Positions 19,052 through 29,530 are shown, counted from the first letter of the stretch. The stretch: 64,000 bases of DNA from Arthrobacter sp. Leaf137 (GCF_001423525.1 NZ_LMOI01000001.1:434001-498000), one strand, 5' to 3'. Program-made: numbers and translations. The notes: generated from the letters alone by a model not told the origin.

Positions 19052-20365
19052 CTAGGCCGATTCGAGCATACGCATAGTAGCAGCGCGGCTAGCCTGCCTA
19101 CATTTTTTAATGAGAGCATTTCGCCCATACTGCAAGTACCAAATCGCCCCGGTCGCGATAGCAAGTGCGTTCCCTGCTATAAAGATGACAGCCGAGTTAT
19201 TGAGCAGTGATACTAAAGCCGCTATCAGCGCAATCGCCGCCGTGAGCAGTAAGTACGGCAAGTCCAAGCTCGGCAGGCCTATAGCGACTGCCAAAAACGA
19301 AAGAGGTGCGGTGATGCCTATCAACGTGCAGGCAAAAAGCAACAAGAAGTAGACCATGGGTAGTGACGTCACGCCTAATGGTTCTACGATGATGAAGTAA
19401 AAAATAGTCGAGGCAATGCCTCCTACGGCCGCAACCACGGAACATATTGCCGTCGAGGTAGTCAGGACGCGCCTTATTTTTCTGGGCGTGTTACGGAAGA
19501 TATGGCCCGCATCTCCGCTGACGGCAATTGCCAAATTCTGAACAAGGAATCTGGGCAGCACAGCCACCCGCCACGCTATCTCGTAGGCGGCAAGGAACTC
19601 AGGTCCCGCAACAGCCCCAATTACCCAGCGATCTCCCTGGAGAATGGCCGATCCCAGCAGACTCGCCAAAGTACGGGACCAAACAAAGGTGAACGTTGAA
19701 GTCTCACCGCTTCGGCTGGCGATTGAGGCGTGGCGGAAGGCACCCTTTGCGGCAACCCAGATCAGCCCGACTACCAGTACGAGCGAAGCAGATAACGCCC
19801 ACCCGAGAGGCAACGCCCAAGCTGATGGATGAATCAGAAGAGCGGCTAGGGCTATTCCAAAACAAAGGAAGGCTTGACCAGCCGTCAAGAACATTCGAAT
19901 GCGCGGTTGTTCTAGGTGAAGGCATGCCTGCGCCAACACTGCCAGCGAGCTTCGGCACACGGACGCCACCGTGCACAATCCAATAGCCGCCAGTCCCTCA
20001 ACAAAGCCGAAGGCACTGGCTGCAGGTGTTGCCGAATATGGAATCCACAAAAGCGCAGCTGCGATCCCTATGATCAGCGAGCCAAGTGAGGATAGCGCGC
20101 TGGCCTGAAGTATGAGCCTAGACGCCGGTATCGTGCCGAACCTTGCGGAGGTCAGCGCCACACCGCCGAAGTCCAGGCTAAGGGCAACAGTCGTAATGGT
20201 GCTGAGAATCGACCATATGGCGAATTGATCTGCAGGCAGGAGGGCTGCCCCGCACAAAGGCAAGGCCAGCAAGACGACAAAGCTCACCAATGGACCAGTT
20301 GCAGCGGACGTCATCCGTCGGAGCATCTTGACGATGTGGGGAGGAACAATTCCTTTGATCTTCAT
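19052..20365 (-). CDS. Polysaccharide flippase (Wzx/MATE-MOP type)
   Basis: A 437-residue protein with about twelve predicted membrane helices and few charged loops, starting with a short basic N-terminus. An early [14 protein letters not shown] helix and the [16 protein letters not shown] loop resemble MOP-superfamily flippases, which turn undecaprenyl-linked repeat units across the membrane. It sits between glycosyltransferases and an acetyltransferase. It ends 56 bases before the acetyltransferase start and begins 14 bases after the glycosyltransferase at 20380. Confidence 0.8.
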   Translation of the reverse strand: MKIKGIVPPHIVKMLRRMTSAATGPLVSFVVLLALPLCGAALLPADQFAIWSILSTITTVALSLDFGGVALTSARFGTIPASRLILQASALSSLGSLIIGIAAALLWIPYSATPAASAFGFVEGLAAIGLCTVASVCRSSLAVLAQACLHLEQPRIRMFLTAGQAFLCFGIALAALLIHPSAWALPLGWALSASLVLVVGLIWVAAKGAFRHASIASRSGETSTFTFVWSRTLASLLGSAILQGDRWVIGAVAGPEFLAAYEIAWRVAVLPRFLVQNLAIAVSGDAGHIFRNTPRKIRRVLTTSTAICSVVAAVGGIASTIFYFIIVEPLGVTSLPMVYFLLLFACTLIGITAPLSFLAVAIGLPSLDLPYLLLTAAIALIAALVSLLNNSAVIFIAGNALAIATGAIWYLQYGRNALIKKCRQASRAATMRMLESA

Positions 20366-20379
20366 CGTTCGCCCTAGAA

Positions 20380-21351
20380 CTACCTGAGTTCGGCGCGAAC
20401 GGCGCCGATGACCGTCTTAGCGAAACTTTCCCAGCTGAAGCGACCGGCGACGTCTCTGCGGACCGACTCTGGAACGGATGGCTTGATTGCCAAAATGGCC
20501 GCGTTCTCCGCCTCGTCACCGCTCAAGTACACGCACGCCGAACCAAAGAGCTCTCGAGTAAGGGGTTGATCGAACGCAATAACTTGACAGCCGGAGGCGA
20601 GGGCCTCAACGAACGGCAGTCCGAATCCCTCGTCTTGACTGAGGAGCATGAAGAACTCAGATTTCTGGTACGCATCGATGACATCGGCGTCCGAAGCATT
20701 ATCTAACCAGGTACCGAAAGTGCTTCCGAATGCGTCGGCGATGATTGTTCGAACTTCGTTGGATACACCAATGCCGGTGATACCGCGTAACCAGCTGGGC
20801 CTCTCCGCTGCAAGTATTCGGGCAGCAGATTCATTCTGCTTGTGAGGCGCTCCCCCAATCAGCAGAAGGCGCCCTGAGGATTTTGTCTCAAAGGAGTCGG
20901 GCGGCGTGAGACCAGGACCCAGCCACCCCACGACGGCTTTGCTGGCGGCAGAAGGAATCAGAGCAACAAGATCATCGAATGTCCGTTGACTAATACAGAC
21001 CAACGTATCCGAATGTGAAACAGTCCTCTTCAGGTCCCACAGGCGATACTGTCGGCTGACACCACTACGAGTCCTCATCCAGCGGAGATCATGAATAATG
21101 CTAACGACCGTACTGCGAATGCCAATTGGCAATGGCGGTACTACAGATAGGTACACCTGATGAGAACCATTCGGCCGACAAAAACCGTTCCATAGACCTA
21201 ATACGCGTTGCGTTGGAGAGCGTCCAAGGTCACGAACTGGCGAGTACGCCAGGGGGCCAAATTCCGTTTCTAGATATGGATACAGATTCCTTTGAACAAC
21301 ACCAATTCCGGTGTTCCCACGTGCAACGCCACTGCATGCCAAATCAACCAT
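20380..21351 (-). CDS. Glycosyltransferase, GT4-like (GT-B fold)
   Basis: A 323-residue protein. The C-terminal donor-binding half shows the EX7E signature region (LLSQDEGFGLPFVEALASGC) and the following VIAFDQPLTRELFGSACVYL. The N-terminal acceptor half has IIHDLRWMRTRSG and VCISQRTFDDLV, common in GT4 mannosyl/rhamnosyl-type enzymes. It lacks a membrane helix and would act on the cytoplasmic face on a lipid-linked acceptor. The neighbour starting at 22265 ends 8 bases before it, consistent with one operon. Confidence 0.85.
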   Translation of the reverse strand: MVDLACSGVARGNTGIGVVQRNLYPYLETEFGPLAYSPVRDLGRSPTQRVLGLWNGFCRPNGSHQVYLSVVPPLPIGIRSTVVSIIHDLRWMRTRSGVSRQYRLWDLKRTVSHSDTLVCISQRTFDDLVALIPSAASKAVVGWLGPGLTPPDSFETKSSGRLLLIGGAPHKQNESAARILAAERPSWLRGITGIGVSNEVRTIIADAFGSTFGTWLDNASDADVIDAYQKSEFFMLLSQDEGFGLPFVEALASGCQVIAFDQPLTRELFGSACVYLSGDEAENAAILAIKPSVPESVRRDVAGRFSWESFAKTVIGAVRAELR

Positions 21352-21359
21352 TTGAATTC

Positions 21360-22265
21360 CTAAAGTGTGTCATAAGCTGGGAGATCCGGGCGAACGCTTG
21401 ACCTTCGAAGGACCGACACTGCGGATCGGCCAATACCGCGAACATGTTTCCACTTTGCTGCCCGCGTCGCCGGAACAAAGAGGAGCCGAACGATGAGGGC
21501 CATCAGAACTATGGCAGAAGTTGACAGCGTCCCTCCCCCTATCTTGTCCAGATACCGCGCCGCAGAATAGGTTGCGACTGGCAAAACCGTGTCGACATGT
21601 TTGCCGCTGCTCACTGAGTGATAGTGACGTACGCCACTGGCGTGTGCCACCCTCTGCACAGCACCTAGTTGACTGGCTCGAGTCACAAAGTCCGCATCCT
21701 CGTACGTAAATAGAAGTTCTTCATCGAAACCCTGGCAGAGGTCATAAAGATCCCGAGAAATGGCAACACAGCTAAACGAGCGATACGATAAGCCCGCTTT
21801 GTCAGGAGATTTTCGCAGTTTCGAAAAAATCTTGCCAAGCAAGGATACCTGCAGAAAAACATCCAACCTCGCAGGTACAGACCTCGGCTTATCCTCGTCG
21901 AAATAGACGATTTCCAGCGGTTCCGCATTCTGAGATAGGTACTGTTCAATTGCATCAGAAAAAAACTCTGCGGTAATCGAAATGTCATCATTCACTATGA
22001 GTAGCCATCGCCAGTCATCACGCGTTGAAGCACCTATTCCGATTGACCGGCCGAAGCCGCCATTCCGTTCATCGGTAATGAAAGGTACGGACTGCTCATT
22101 CAAGATTTTCGTTAGCTTATGAGAATTAGAGACAACCACACAAGATATGCGCTCAATGCTCTGAAGCTTATATTGAAGGTCAATTACAGAACCGAAGTCC
22201 GGACCGCCGATACTGGGAATTACGGCCAAAACATCCATTTGCGGCTCGATGCGCCTGCTATCCAT
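21360..22265 (-). CDS. Glycosyltransferase, GT2-like (GT-A fold)
   Basis: A 301-residue protein with a GT-A core. It has an N-terminal nucleotide-binding strand (DVLAVIPSIGG), NGGFGRSIGIGAS, and the DxD-like LLIVNDDISI. The downstream EELLFTYEDADFVTRASQLG fits the ED acid/base motif of rhamnosyl/galactofuranosyl-type GT2 enzymes. A hydrophobic segment near 255-275 may attach it to the membrane. ATG 22265 lies 2 bases after the stop of the upstream gene. Donor and acceptor sugars cannot be read from the sequence. Confidence 0.83.
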   Translation of the reverse strand: MDSRRIEPQMDVLAVIPSIGGPDFGSVIDLQYKLQSIERISCVVVSNSHKLTKILNEQSVPFITDERNGGFGRSIGIGASTRDDWRWLLIVNDDISITAEFFSDAIEQYLSQNAEPLEIVYFDEDKPRSVPARLDVFLQVSLLGKIFSKLRKSPDKAGLSYRSFSCVAISRDLYDLCQGFDEELLFTYEDADFVTRASQLGAVQRVAHASGVRHYHSVSSGKHVDTVLPVATYSAARYLDKIGGGTLSTSAIVLMALIVRLLFVPATRAAKWKHVRGIGRSAVSVLRRSSVRPDLPAYDTL

Positions 22266-22267
22266 CT

Positions 22268-23482
22268 CTACGGCACTATCCCGGAGAGCCTATAGACCTT
22301 GGTCAACGTTGTCTCCAGTGAGAAGTTCCTAATGGCTCCGCTTCGAGCGTTCTTCGCCAACTTATTCCTGTAGCCGGGATCAACCAACAGCGTGTGCAGA
22401 CTGGAACTAAATTCCCCAGGCTTGCTTACATCTGCAATCAGCCCCGTTTCGCCGTGTTCGACCACTGCACGGCACCCTTCTTGGTCTGAGGCTATCGCAA
22501 CCACACCACAGGCAGCCGCCTCAATCAAGGTTCGAGGCGTGCCCTCAGGATGAGTCGACGGCAGTATAAAAATGTCCGCATTTCTGTAGACACTGAGCAT
22601 GTCATCGGATTCTCCCAAGTACTGAATCCACCCATTCTCTTGCCAAGACGAAAGCTCCTCCTGCGAAACGCTTGAGGACACTCCATGATCGGGCTTACCC
22701 ACTACTACAAAATTCGCCTGAGCCTCGGGAGTCGATCGCGCCAAATCTACAAACTCGTAGATTCCTTTTTCACGGAACAGCCGTGCAGCGAAAAGAACGA
22801 CTGGGACATCACCTTGTCGATCCGCCAGCAGCGGCTTCCATACGTCAGTGTCGAGGCCCGTACCGGGAATTAGGTAGCTGCGGCCGGCCACTGCCAGGCC
22901 CGCTGCAACAAAACGCTCTTGGTCGGAGGTCAATTGGAAAAGAGAGTAGACGTTTCGGAGTCTTGCCGCTATGCCGAGAGCCATCTGAACAAACCTCGAG
23001 GCGCGGGATGAGTCGCCATTCGCTGCCAAGGCACGCCCAGCGCCTGTTATGACGCGTATGAATTTCGTTTTGGGCATGACGAGAGCCGCCGGCCAGCCCA
23101 GAGAGTACGTCGCGGTGGCTACCAAAAACACAATGGCGGGGCGTAGTCGCACGAGGTGGAAGAAGAGTCTGAAGGCAGTCGCAATCGCATCTTTAGGTGA
23201 TACGGACTCACGTCCGAAGTGCAAAGAAATGTAATCAAAGCCAAGACTTCGTACGCCACTAGCGTGTCCGGTGTCTTGAGCAATTACCGTGACCTTTGCG
23301 CCGGATGCCGCCATCGCACTCGCCCAGCTTGCGCGATGTGTAAGAAAAAAGCGGTCATTGTTTACGACAAAAACTACGTTCTTCGTTGTGAAGTACTTCT
23401 TGCCGAAGCTGACTGCCGCGGCCTGGTCAACTGTGCCGAGTGGGCGCCCCTTGGCACCACTTGGGGATGGTGCGCTAGACAT
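22268..23482 (-). CDS. Glycosyltransferase, GT4 family (WcaI/PimB-like fold)
   Basis: A 404-residue GT-B enzyme. The N-terminal half holds KNVVFVVNNDRFFLTHRASWA and the C-terminal half the donor site (VVLFAARLFREKGIYEFVDL and LPSTHPEGTPRTLIEAAACG). The pattern matches undecaprenyl-linked N-acetylgalactosaminyl/glucosaminyl transferases such as the PglA-like group. Start 23482 was chosen because GAGAGG precedes it and it overlaps the end of the epimerase gene by 8 bases; an upstream ATG at 23527 would overlap more. Confidence 0.87.
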   Translation of the reverse strand: MSSAPSPSGAKGRPLGTVDQAAAVSFGKKYFTTKNVVFVVNNDRFFLTHRASWASAMAASGAKVTVIAQDTGHASGVRSLGFDYISLHFGRESVSPKDAIATAFRLFFHLVRLRPAIVFLVATATYSLGWPAALVMPKTKFIRVITGAGRALAANGDSSRASRFVQMALGIAARLRNVYSLFQLTSDQERFVAAGLAVAGRSYLIPGTGLDTDVWKPLLADRQGDVPVVLFAARLFREKGIYEFVDLARSTPEAQANFVVVGKPDHGVSSSVSQEELSSWQENGWIQYLGESDDMLSVYRNADIFILPSTHPEGTPRTLIEAAACGVVAIASDQEGCRAVVEHGETGLIADVSKPGEFSSSLHTLLVDPGYRNKLAKNARSGAIRNFSLETTLTKVYRLSGIVP

Positions 23483-24446
23483 TCGTTGACTGCCTCTCCG
23501 CAGTCTCCAACCCGAGCAGCCATTCATACTCCGACCGCAAGCCCGTCTCTATATCGATGCTGGGCTTCCATCCCAAAAGGTCGCTGGCCAGCAGAGTGCT
23601 TCCGCCTGTGCGGAAGACGTCGCCGGCAACCTTCTCTAGTCGCTGGACGTTTAGGGTTTTGCCTGTAATTCCTGCAATTGTTTCAAGTACTTCGTTAACG
23701 GTGACCGACGACCCACCCGAGAGGTTTATAACCGATCCAGGCTGCGGGCGACGCTTCCAAGCTCGAATATTCGCTTCCACGATGTCCGCGACGTGAGTGA
23801 ATTCGCGAATTTGTGTCCCATCTCCATAAACAGGAATTGGCTGATCATTTATAGCCGCCCGGAGAAACTTATTAAATGCCATATCGGGGCGTTGGCCGGG
23901 ACCGTAGACGGTGAAATAGCGTAAGGACACCGTAGGCAAACCGAAATTCTTCGCGTACAGCGTCGCGAGATGCTCCGCAGCCAACTTAGTTACCCCGTAC
24001 GGGCTCATGGGCATAGGGCGGTCCGACTCCGAAGTCGGGTAGCTTTCCGCGTCTCCGTAGACAGACGAAGAAGAAGCATATACGAAGGCCTCTAGGCTAT
24101 CGAGGTTGCGGGCCGCTTCCAGCAGCCTCTGTGTCACCAGAACGTTCTGAGTTGTGTAAACCGCGAATTCATCGCCCCACGACTTCCTGACACCTGGCTG
24201 GCCGGCTTGGTGGAATATGGCCGATGCCCCCTCGAGAATGGGTCCGAGGTCTACCGTGGCGAGATCTGCGTCCACGAAATCGAACCTGTCATCTTGCAAG
24301 CCATCGAGATTACGGAGCTTGTTATCGACTGGGTAGTAATCGGTCAGAGAATCAATGCCAACAACGTCGACATCACCCCGTTTTAGGAGCGTACTCGCAA
24401 GGTTGCTGCCGATAAATCCGGCTGCGCCTGTGATGACAACTTTCAT
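23475..24446 (-). CDS. NAD-dependent nucleotide-sugar epimerase (UDP-glucuronate 4-epimerase-like)
   Basis: A 323-residue extended SDR. It has the Rossmann motif TGAAGFIGSNLA, the active-site Ser/Tyr-Lys set (VYASSSSVYGD and SPYGVTKLAAEHL) and RYFTVYGPGQRPDMA, typical of UDP-glucuronate 4-epimerases. The start at 24446 has GGGGGAAGA before it. With the UDP-glucose dehydrogenase encoded at 26337 it would form a route UDP-Glc to UDP-GlcA to UDP-GalA for the exopolysaccharide. Substrate choice is inferred; UDP-glucose 4-epimerase is the alternative. It is the first gene of the minus-strand operon 18399-24446. Confidence 0.87.
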   Translation of the reverse strand: MKVVITGAAGFIGSNLASTLLKRGDVDVVGIDSLTDYYPVDNKLRNLDGLQDDRFDFVDADLATVDLGPILEGASAIFHQAGQPGVRKSWGDEFAVYTTQNVLVTQRLLEAARNLDSLEAFVYASSSSVYGDAESYPTSESDRPMPMSPYGVTKLAAEHLATLYAKNFGLPTVSLRYFTVYGPGQRPDMAFNKFLRAAINDQPIPVYGDGTQIREFTHVADIVEANIRAWKRRPQPGSVINLSGGSSVTVNEVLETIAGITGKTLNVQRLEKVAGDVFRTGGSTLLASDLLGWKPSIDIETGLRSEYEWLLGLETAERQSTNV

Positions 24447-24832
24447 TCTTCCCCCTGAGTGAGAAATGCGCAGAACTGGGTGGTTCACGGCATCGTGACG
24501 CTTTGTGTCGGTCTGATTGTGAGGCTGAGGACCAAGTCGCGTCCGTTCAAAGAGTGTTGGCGTGGCGTGACTGACCTTCTGCGTCGAGCGGCCGGCTGTG
24601 TTTCATGTGACACAAACCGGCGAGACTATATCGCTACGGTAAGGCACATATTATTGTGACGGACAAGTCAATCACTAGCCAACTCGGACGATTGGCTGTG
24701 ACAGGCGACACATCACCTCTGCACCGCCCGTAACACGAGCGCTTCGTCCCCGCCGCCGATCCGTAATTTACCTAATAGCAACTCAGGCCCGCTAGTATGC
24801 CTGACATAGATTCGAAGAGGGGCCTGGGGGAC
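24447..24832. promoter_or_regulatory. Divergent promoter region of the exopolysaccharide operons
   Basis: This gene-free stretch separates the minus-strand epimerase operon from the plus-strand sugar-transferase operon and must contain both promoters. It is relatively AT-rich in places (GGCACATATTATTGTGAC near 24643). No operator is recognised with confidence. Confidence 0.4.
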
Positions 24833-26275
24833 ATGGCAGTAAACAAGCGAGATTGGCGTGCTCGCTATCGGTTTCGACTCGGGATCGTAGATGGGTGCGT
24901 CGTAGTGTGGGCCGTTGTCGGCGCATACCTCGTGCGCTTTGGATTCACCGACCTTACCGATGGAACCATTCGCGAGACGGATTACCTCCTTTTGTCTGCC
25001 ATCTTGGCGGTCGCTTGGTGGGCTATGCTCAAAATTTGGGGGTCGCGGGAGTCGAAAATTCTTGGCTCCGGCTCCGAGGAGTATAAGCGAGTACTCGCCG
25101 CGTCGGTGTGGCTGTTCGGGATGGTCGCAGTTTTCTCGTACGCACTAAGGATTGATACCGCACGAGGGTTTGTGGGCCTGGCGTTTCCCGCCGGGGTTGT
25201 CGGCCTACTGATAGCCCGCTGGTTAGTGCGTCAGCATCTCGCGCTTGAAAGACGCCGCGGCAAAAGTAGCTCGCGAGTCCTCATCATCGGTGGCCCTCAC
25301 TCGACGGAACACCTTGCCAAGTCTTTGCAGAGCGTTCCCGCCGCTGGCTATCTGCCCGTCGCGGCGCACATGCCCGGGCACGTGCTCAGCCCTGCTTCCC
25401 AACACCAAATCTCACTTCCAGTAACGGGTAACGGTACAGACTTCAGCTCGATTCTTGCCGCCATTAGTTCCGCGAACGTCGATGCCGTAGCAGTTTCAGC
25501 CGGCGTTAACATGCACCCTACCGATTTGCGGAGACTTGGTTGGGAGTTAGCAGCCCAAGACATCGGTATGATTCTTGCTCCCGCTCTTACCGACATCGCC
25601 GGCCCCAGGATTCACACACAGCCGGTCGCTGGCCTACCCCTCATACATGTGTCGACCCCTAAACTAACAGGCGGGAAAAAGGTAGCAAAAAGATCATTTG
25701 ACGTTTTGGGATCTGGCGCGCTTCTGCTTTGCCTCTCTCCCATCTTCATTTTTCTCGCCATAGCTGTGCATCTGACGGATCGCGGACCAGTCTTCTACAA
25801 GCAGCAACGAGTAGGTTTGCGCGGAACCACTTTCAATATGTTGAAGTTCCGGTCGATGCGTGTGAATGCTGACGACGAACTCGCTGGACTTCTGCGTGAA
25901 CAGGGATCCGCGGACAAACCCCTATTCAAGGTTGAGAACGATCCCCGCATAACACCTCTTGGCCGAATTATTCGGAAGTACTCTCTGGATGAACTACCTC
26001 AACTGCTGAACGTCTTGGGTGGAAGTATGAGTCTTGTTGGGCCGCGCCCTCAGCGGGAAGGAGAGGTTGCCCTCTACGACGATGCTGCGCACCGCCGACT
26101 CTACGTGAGCCCGGGAATGAGTGGCCTCTGGCAGGTCAGCGGCCGTTCAAATCTGACGTGGGAAGAAAGCATCCGACTGGATCTCTATTATGTCGAGAAT
26201 TGGTCACTCATGGGTGACATCGTCATTCTTTTCAAAACCTTTAAAGCCGTTTTCGCTAGCACCGGCGCAGTTTAG
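24833..26275 (+). CDS. Undecaprenyl-phosphate sugar phosphotransferase (WbaP/CpsE family)
   Basis: About 480 residues: four N-terminal helices, a CoA-binding-like domain (about 130-270) and a C-terminal bacterial sugar transferase domain. The last shows the diagnostic KRSFDVLGSGALLL helix, GPVFYKQQRVGLRG, MLKFRSMRVNADDE, KYSLDELPQLLNVLGG and SLVGPRPQ. These enzymes start the repeat unit by moving sugar-1-phosphate to undecaprenyl phosphate. ATG 24833 has GAGGGG upstream; an ATG at 24797 is a possible longer start. It heads the plus-strand operon to 29530. Confidence 0.92.
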   Translation: MAVNKRDWRARYRFRLGIVDGCVVVWAVVGAYLVRFGFTDLTDGTIRETDYLLLSAILAVAWWAMLKIWGSRESKILGSGSEEYKRVLAASVWLFGMVAVFSYALRIDTARGFVGLAFPAGVVGLLIARWLVRQHLALERRRGKSSSRVLIIGGPHSTEHLAKSLQSVPAAGYLPVAAHMPGHVLSPASQHQISLPVTGNGTDFSSILAAISSANVDAVAVSAGVNMHPTDLRRLGWELAAQDIGMILAPALTDIAGPRIHTQPVAGLPLIHVSTPKLTGGKKVAKRSFDVLGSGALLLCLSPIFIFLAIAVHLTDRGPVFYKQQRVGLRGTTFNMLKFRSMRVNADDELAGLLREQGSADKPLFKVENDPRITPLGRIIRKYSLDELPQLLNVLGGSMSLVGPRPQREGEVALYDDAAHRRLYVSPGMSGLWQVSGRSNLTWEESIRLDLYYVENWSLMGDIVILFKTFKAVFASTGAV

Positions 26276-26336
26276 ACGGTATCCGGATTTATCACCCGCG
26301 GCTATGCCGCTCATGTTGCATTGGGGAAGGCTAAAA

Positions 26337-27650
26337 ATGCGCATTTCAGTAATAGGTTGCGGTTACCTGGGAGCAGTCCACGCCGCATGTATGGCCAAGT
26401 TGGGCCATGAAGTGGTTGGAATCGATGTTGATGAGTCGAAAATTGCAGCCCTTTCGGCAGCTCAGGCTCCCTTCTACGAACCGTCACTAGACGATCTCCT
26501 TGTTGAAGTTCAAGCCACGGGTAGGTTGACTTTCACCACGGACATGTCGGCCGCTGCTGGCAGCAGTGTCCACTTCATCTGCGTTGGTACACCGCAAAAA
26601 AAGGGCGAAAACGGCGCAGATCTCACGTACGTAGACGCGGCCGTCTCCGCGCTGTTGCCGCACATAAGAGAGAACGACGTCGTTGTTGGTAAATCCACGG
26701 TTCCCGTTGGTACGGCTTCTCGACTGGCACTTCTTGTAAGCGAGCAAGAGCCGCTCGCGCATCTGGTCTGGAACCCGGAGTTCCTCCGCGAGGGTCACGC
26801 TGTCGCGGACACCCTTCACCCGGACCGCTTCGTTTATGGGGTTTCGGACGGGAATGAAGATCATCCTGCTGTTGGCATATTGGACGAGGTCTACGCGGCA
26901 CCCCTAGCTACGGGTACCCCGCGCTTGGTTTCGGACCTCCCCACGGCGGAACTGGTGAAAACTGCAGCCAATTCCTTTCTTGCGACAAAGATCTCCTTTA
27001 TCAACGCCATGGCGGAACTTTGTGAGGCCGCCGGGGCGGATGTAACTCAGCTAGCTGACGCCATTGGGATGGACGACAGGATTGGACGCAAATTCCTGCA
27101 TGCTGGCATAGGATTCGGCGGAGGCTGCCTTCCAAAGGACATCCGTGCATTCATGGCTCGGGCGGGCGAACTAGGTGCAGATCAAGCACTGACTTTCTTG
27201 CGCGAAGTTGATGCAATCAATATGCGGCGCCGCACACGCGTGGTTGAACTAGCCCGTGAGCTCTGCGGGGGTTCACTCCTGGGAAAGCGAATCACCGTCT
27301 TGGGTGCCGCTTTCAAGCCAGAAAGTGATGACGTTCGAGACTCTCCCGCACTTAGTATTGCCGCGCAACTTCAACTGCAGGGATCCGTCGTCACGGTCAC
27401 GGATCCTAAGGCCCTCACGAATGCAGCAAAACGGTTCCCGGAACTTCACTACCAGAAGGACACGGATAGAGCCGTAAAGAATGCCGATGCCCTGCTCCTC
27501 CTTACAGAGTGGCAGGAATACCGCGACCTCGACCCGTACGAGCTTGCGGGTTTTGTCGCATCGTCAAGCATTCTCGACGGACGAAACGTACTCGATCCCG
27601 CAAAATGGCGGGCTGCGGGCTGGACCTACAGAGGACTAGGGCGTCCCTGA
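26337..27650 (+). CDS. ugd: UDP-glucose 6-dehydrogenase
   Basis: A 437-residue enzyme that oxidises UDP-glucose to UDP-glucuronate with 2 NAD+. Seen are the N-terminal Rossmann motif (VIGCGYLGAVHA), the middle VGKSTVPVGTA, NPEFLREG, and the catalytic Cys in GFGGGCLPKD. A C-terminal UDP-binding domain follows (GAAFKPESDDVRDSPAL). GGGGAAGG before ATG 26337 decides the start. It lies between the priming transferase and the DUF4012 protein. Its substrate would come from GalU, whose local gene at 30874 is truncated. Confidence 0.93.
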   Translation: MRISVIGCGYLGAVHAACMAKLGHEVVGIDVDESKIAALSAAQAPFYEPSLDDLLVEVQATGRLTFTTDMSAAAGSSVHFICVGTPQKKGENGADLTYVDAAVSALLPHIRENDVVVGKSTVPVGTASRLALLVSEQEPLAHLVWNPEFLREGHAVADTLHPDRFVYGVSDGNEDHPAVGILDEVYAAPLATGTPRLVSDLPTAELVKTAANSFLATKISFINAMAELCEAAGADVTQLADAIGMDDRIGRKFLHAGIGFGGGCLPKDIRAFMARAGELGADQALTFLREVDAINMRRRTRVVELARELCGGSLLGKRITVLGAAFKPESDDVRDSPALSIAAQLQLQGSVVTVTDPKALTNAAKRFPELHYQKDTDRAVKNADALLLLTEWQEYRDLDPYELAGFVASSSILDGRNVLDPAKWRAAGWTYRGLGRP

Positions 27651-27652
27651 GA

Positions 27653-29530
27653 ATGGCGGATGACTTTACAAGAAGCCGTCCACGCGCGGGAGGCGGTGAT
27701 GGTCGCGTCACCGCCAGTTCTGGTAATTCATTCAGACTCAGATATAAGTTGCTGTTTTCTGCAGCGGGGTTCTTGGTATTACTTTCGGCGGCGATGCTGT
27801 GGGTAGTGTTCAAGGCGTCTACATTGCAGAAGGAACTAGAAGCCGCCAACGCCCTCATAGCTCCGCTTCAGGAGACGGTGTCCCAGAATAAGCCCGCGGA
27901 AGCCGAGAGCATCCTGACTGCAATTCGACTACACACCGCAGCTGCAAAAGATGCTGCCAATGATCCGTTTCTAGGGATGGCAGCCGCTCTTCCGGGCCTA
28001 GGATCAAACTTCAGTGCTGTTTCTGAAGTGGCCCGGAGTGCAGACGACGTTGCCAATTTGGGCTTAACTCCTCTGGTGGAAGTTTTTGAAAGCCTGAACT
28101 GGGATGCCTTGGTTCCTTCGGACTCCGGGGCTGATCTGGGCCCACTCACTGAGGCTGGCCCAAAAGTCGCGTCTGCTGCCTATGCCGTAAGAGAGTCTGC
28201 ACAGCGACTTAACCAAATCGACTCTGATGGGCTACTCCCCCAAGTGGCTGAGCCTCTCAACGAGGCTCGAGACCAACTCAGCCAAGTGAGCCATACCCTG
28301 GACGCTGCTGCCGATGCATCTGGGCTCCTACCGACAATGCTTGGCGGGGAAGCGCCCCGAAACTATCTACTAGTCATCCAAAACAATGCCGAAGCGCGTG
28401 CCTCCGGTGGTATCCCTGGCGCACTGGCTCTTCTTACCGTCGATAAAGGCAAACTAAGCTTGGGTGCCCAAAGCAGCGCTTCACAATTGGGGAGCCTGTC
28501 ACCGCCCCTAACTGTGGATCAAGAGCAGCAGGATATTTATTCCAGCAGGCTTGGAAAATTTGTCCAAGACGTCAACCTGACACCGGACTTTCCGACGGCG
28601 GCCGCTACGGTCCAATCGATGTGGCAGAGAAAAACGGGGCAACGTGTTGATGGGGTCGTCTCGGTTGACCCGGTCCTACTGAGTTACATTCTCGAGGCTA
28701 CAGGCCCGGTCTCTGTTGACGGCTCCCAGCTAGCAACAGCGCCACCAGCAGAATTGCCTACGAAACTAACCGGCACCAACGTCGTGCCAACCCTGCTTTC
28801 CGACGTCTACGCCAAGATTCAGGAGCCTAAGTTGCAGGATGCCTACTTCGCAGGTGTTGCTAAAGAAGTCTTCTCCGCTTTGTCTAGCGGCCAGGGCGAA
28901 CCGAAGAAACTTTTAGCTGGCCTAAACAAAGGCACCGAGGAGGGCCGTGTATTGGTGTGGTCGGTCGATGCAACGGAGCAAGCAGTGATCTCGCGGTATC
29001 CACTGAGCGGATCTATCAGTGGTCCAAGCATTTCGCCAGCACAATTCGGCGTCTACTTCAATGACGGAACTGGAGCCAAAATGGATTACTACGTCAAACG
29101 ACAGGTACAGCTAGTAAAGGAGTGCCAGGCAGGCGGATACGAGCAAACATCAGTGCGAGTGACAAGCACGAATACTGCCCCGAGGGACGCTGGAACATCT
29201 CTGCCTGAGTACGTAACCGGAGGTGGTGTTTTCGGCGTCCCACCTGGTTCAGTCCAGACGAACATTGTTGCCTACGGACCGGTGCAGGCCAACATAGAAT
29301 CGGCGACAATCGATGGGCAACGGACTTCTTTTGCTCCTTACCTCCACTCCAGTCGGCCCGTCGGGGTGCTTTCCCAGCGATTGGCTCCCGGCGAGAGCCA
29401 GACCATAGAGTTCACTTTCGGTAAAATCGTCCAGCACACCGAGCCTAACCTCTTTGTCACGCCGACAGTTCAGCCACTAAAGGACGTTGTCCTGCCTACA
29501 GAAAGTTCGCGCTGCGACGTTGAGCAGTGA
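27653..29530 (+). CDS. DUF4012 membrane-anchored extracellular protein
   Basis: About 625 residues: a short basic N-terminus, one membrane helix (about 30-50, LLFSAAGFLVLLSAAMLWVV) and a large outer domain. The latter contains NYLLVIQNNAEARASGGIPG, the hallmark of DUF4012, and VDGVVSVDPVLLSYILEATG with weak LytR-like flavour. The family occurs in actinobacterial exopolysaccharide loci; its activity is unknown to me. The ATG is 2 bases after the ugd stop, so the genes are coupled. Confidence 0.85.
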   Translation: MADDFTRSRPRAGGGDGRVTASSGNSFRLRYKLLFSAAGFLVLLSAAMLWVVFKASTLQKELEAANALIAPLQETVSQNKPAEAESILTAIRLHTAAAKDAANDPFLGMAAALPGLGSNFSAVSEVARSADDVANLGLTPLVEVFESLNWDALVPSDSGADLGPLTEAGPKVASAAYAVRESAQRLNQIDSDGLLPQVAEPLNEARDQLSQVSHTLDAAADASGLLPTMLGGEAPRNYLLVIQNNAEARASGGIPGALALLTVDKGKLSLGAQSSASQLGSLSPPLTVDQEQQDIYSSRLGKFVQDVNLTPDFPTAAATVQSMWQRKTGQRVDGVVSVDPVLLSYILEATGPVSVDGSQLATAPPAELPTKLTGTNVVPTLLSDVYAKIQEPKLQDAYFAGVAKEVFSALSSGQGEPKKLLAGLNKGTEEGRVLVWSVDATEQAVISRYPLSGSISGPSISPAQFGVYFNDGTGAKMDYYVKRQVQLVKECQAGGYEQTSVRVTSTNTAPRDAGTSLPEYVTGGGVFGVPPGSVQTNIVAYGPVQANIESATIDGQRTSFAPYLHSSRPVGVLSQRLAPGESQTIEFTFGKIVQHTEPNLFVTPTVQPLKDVVLPTESSRCDVEQ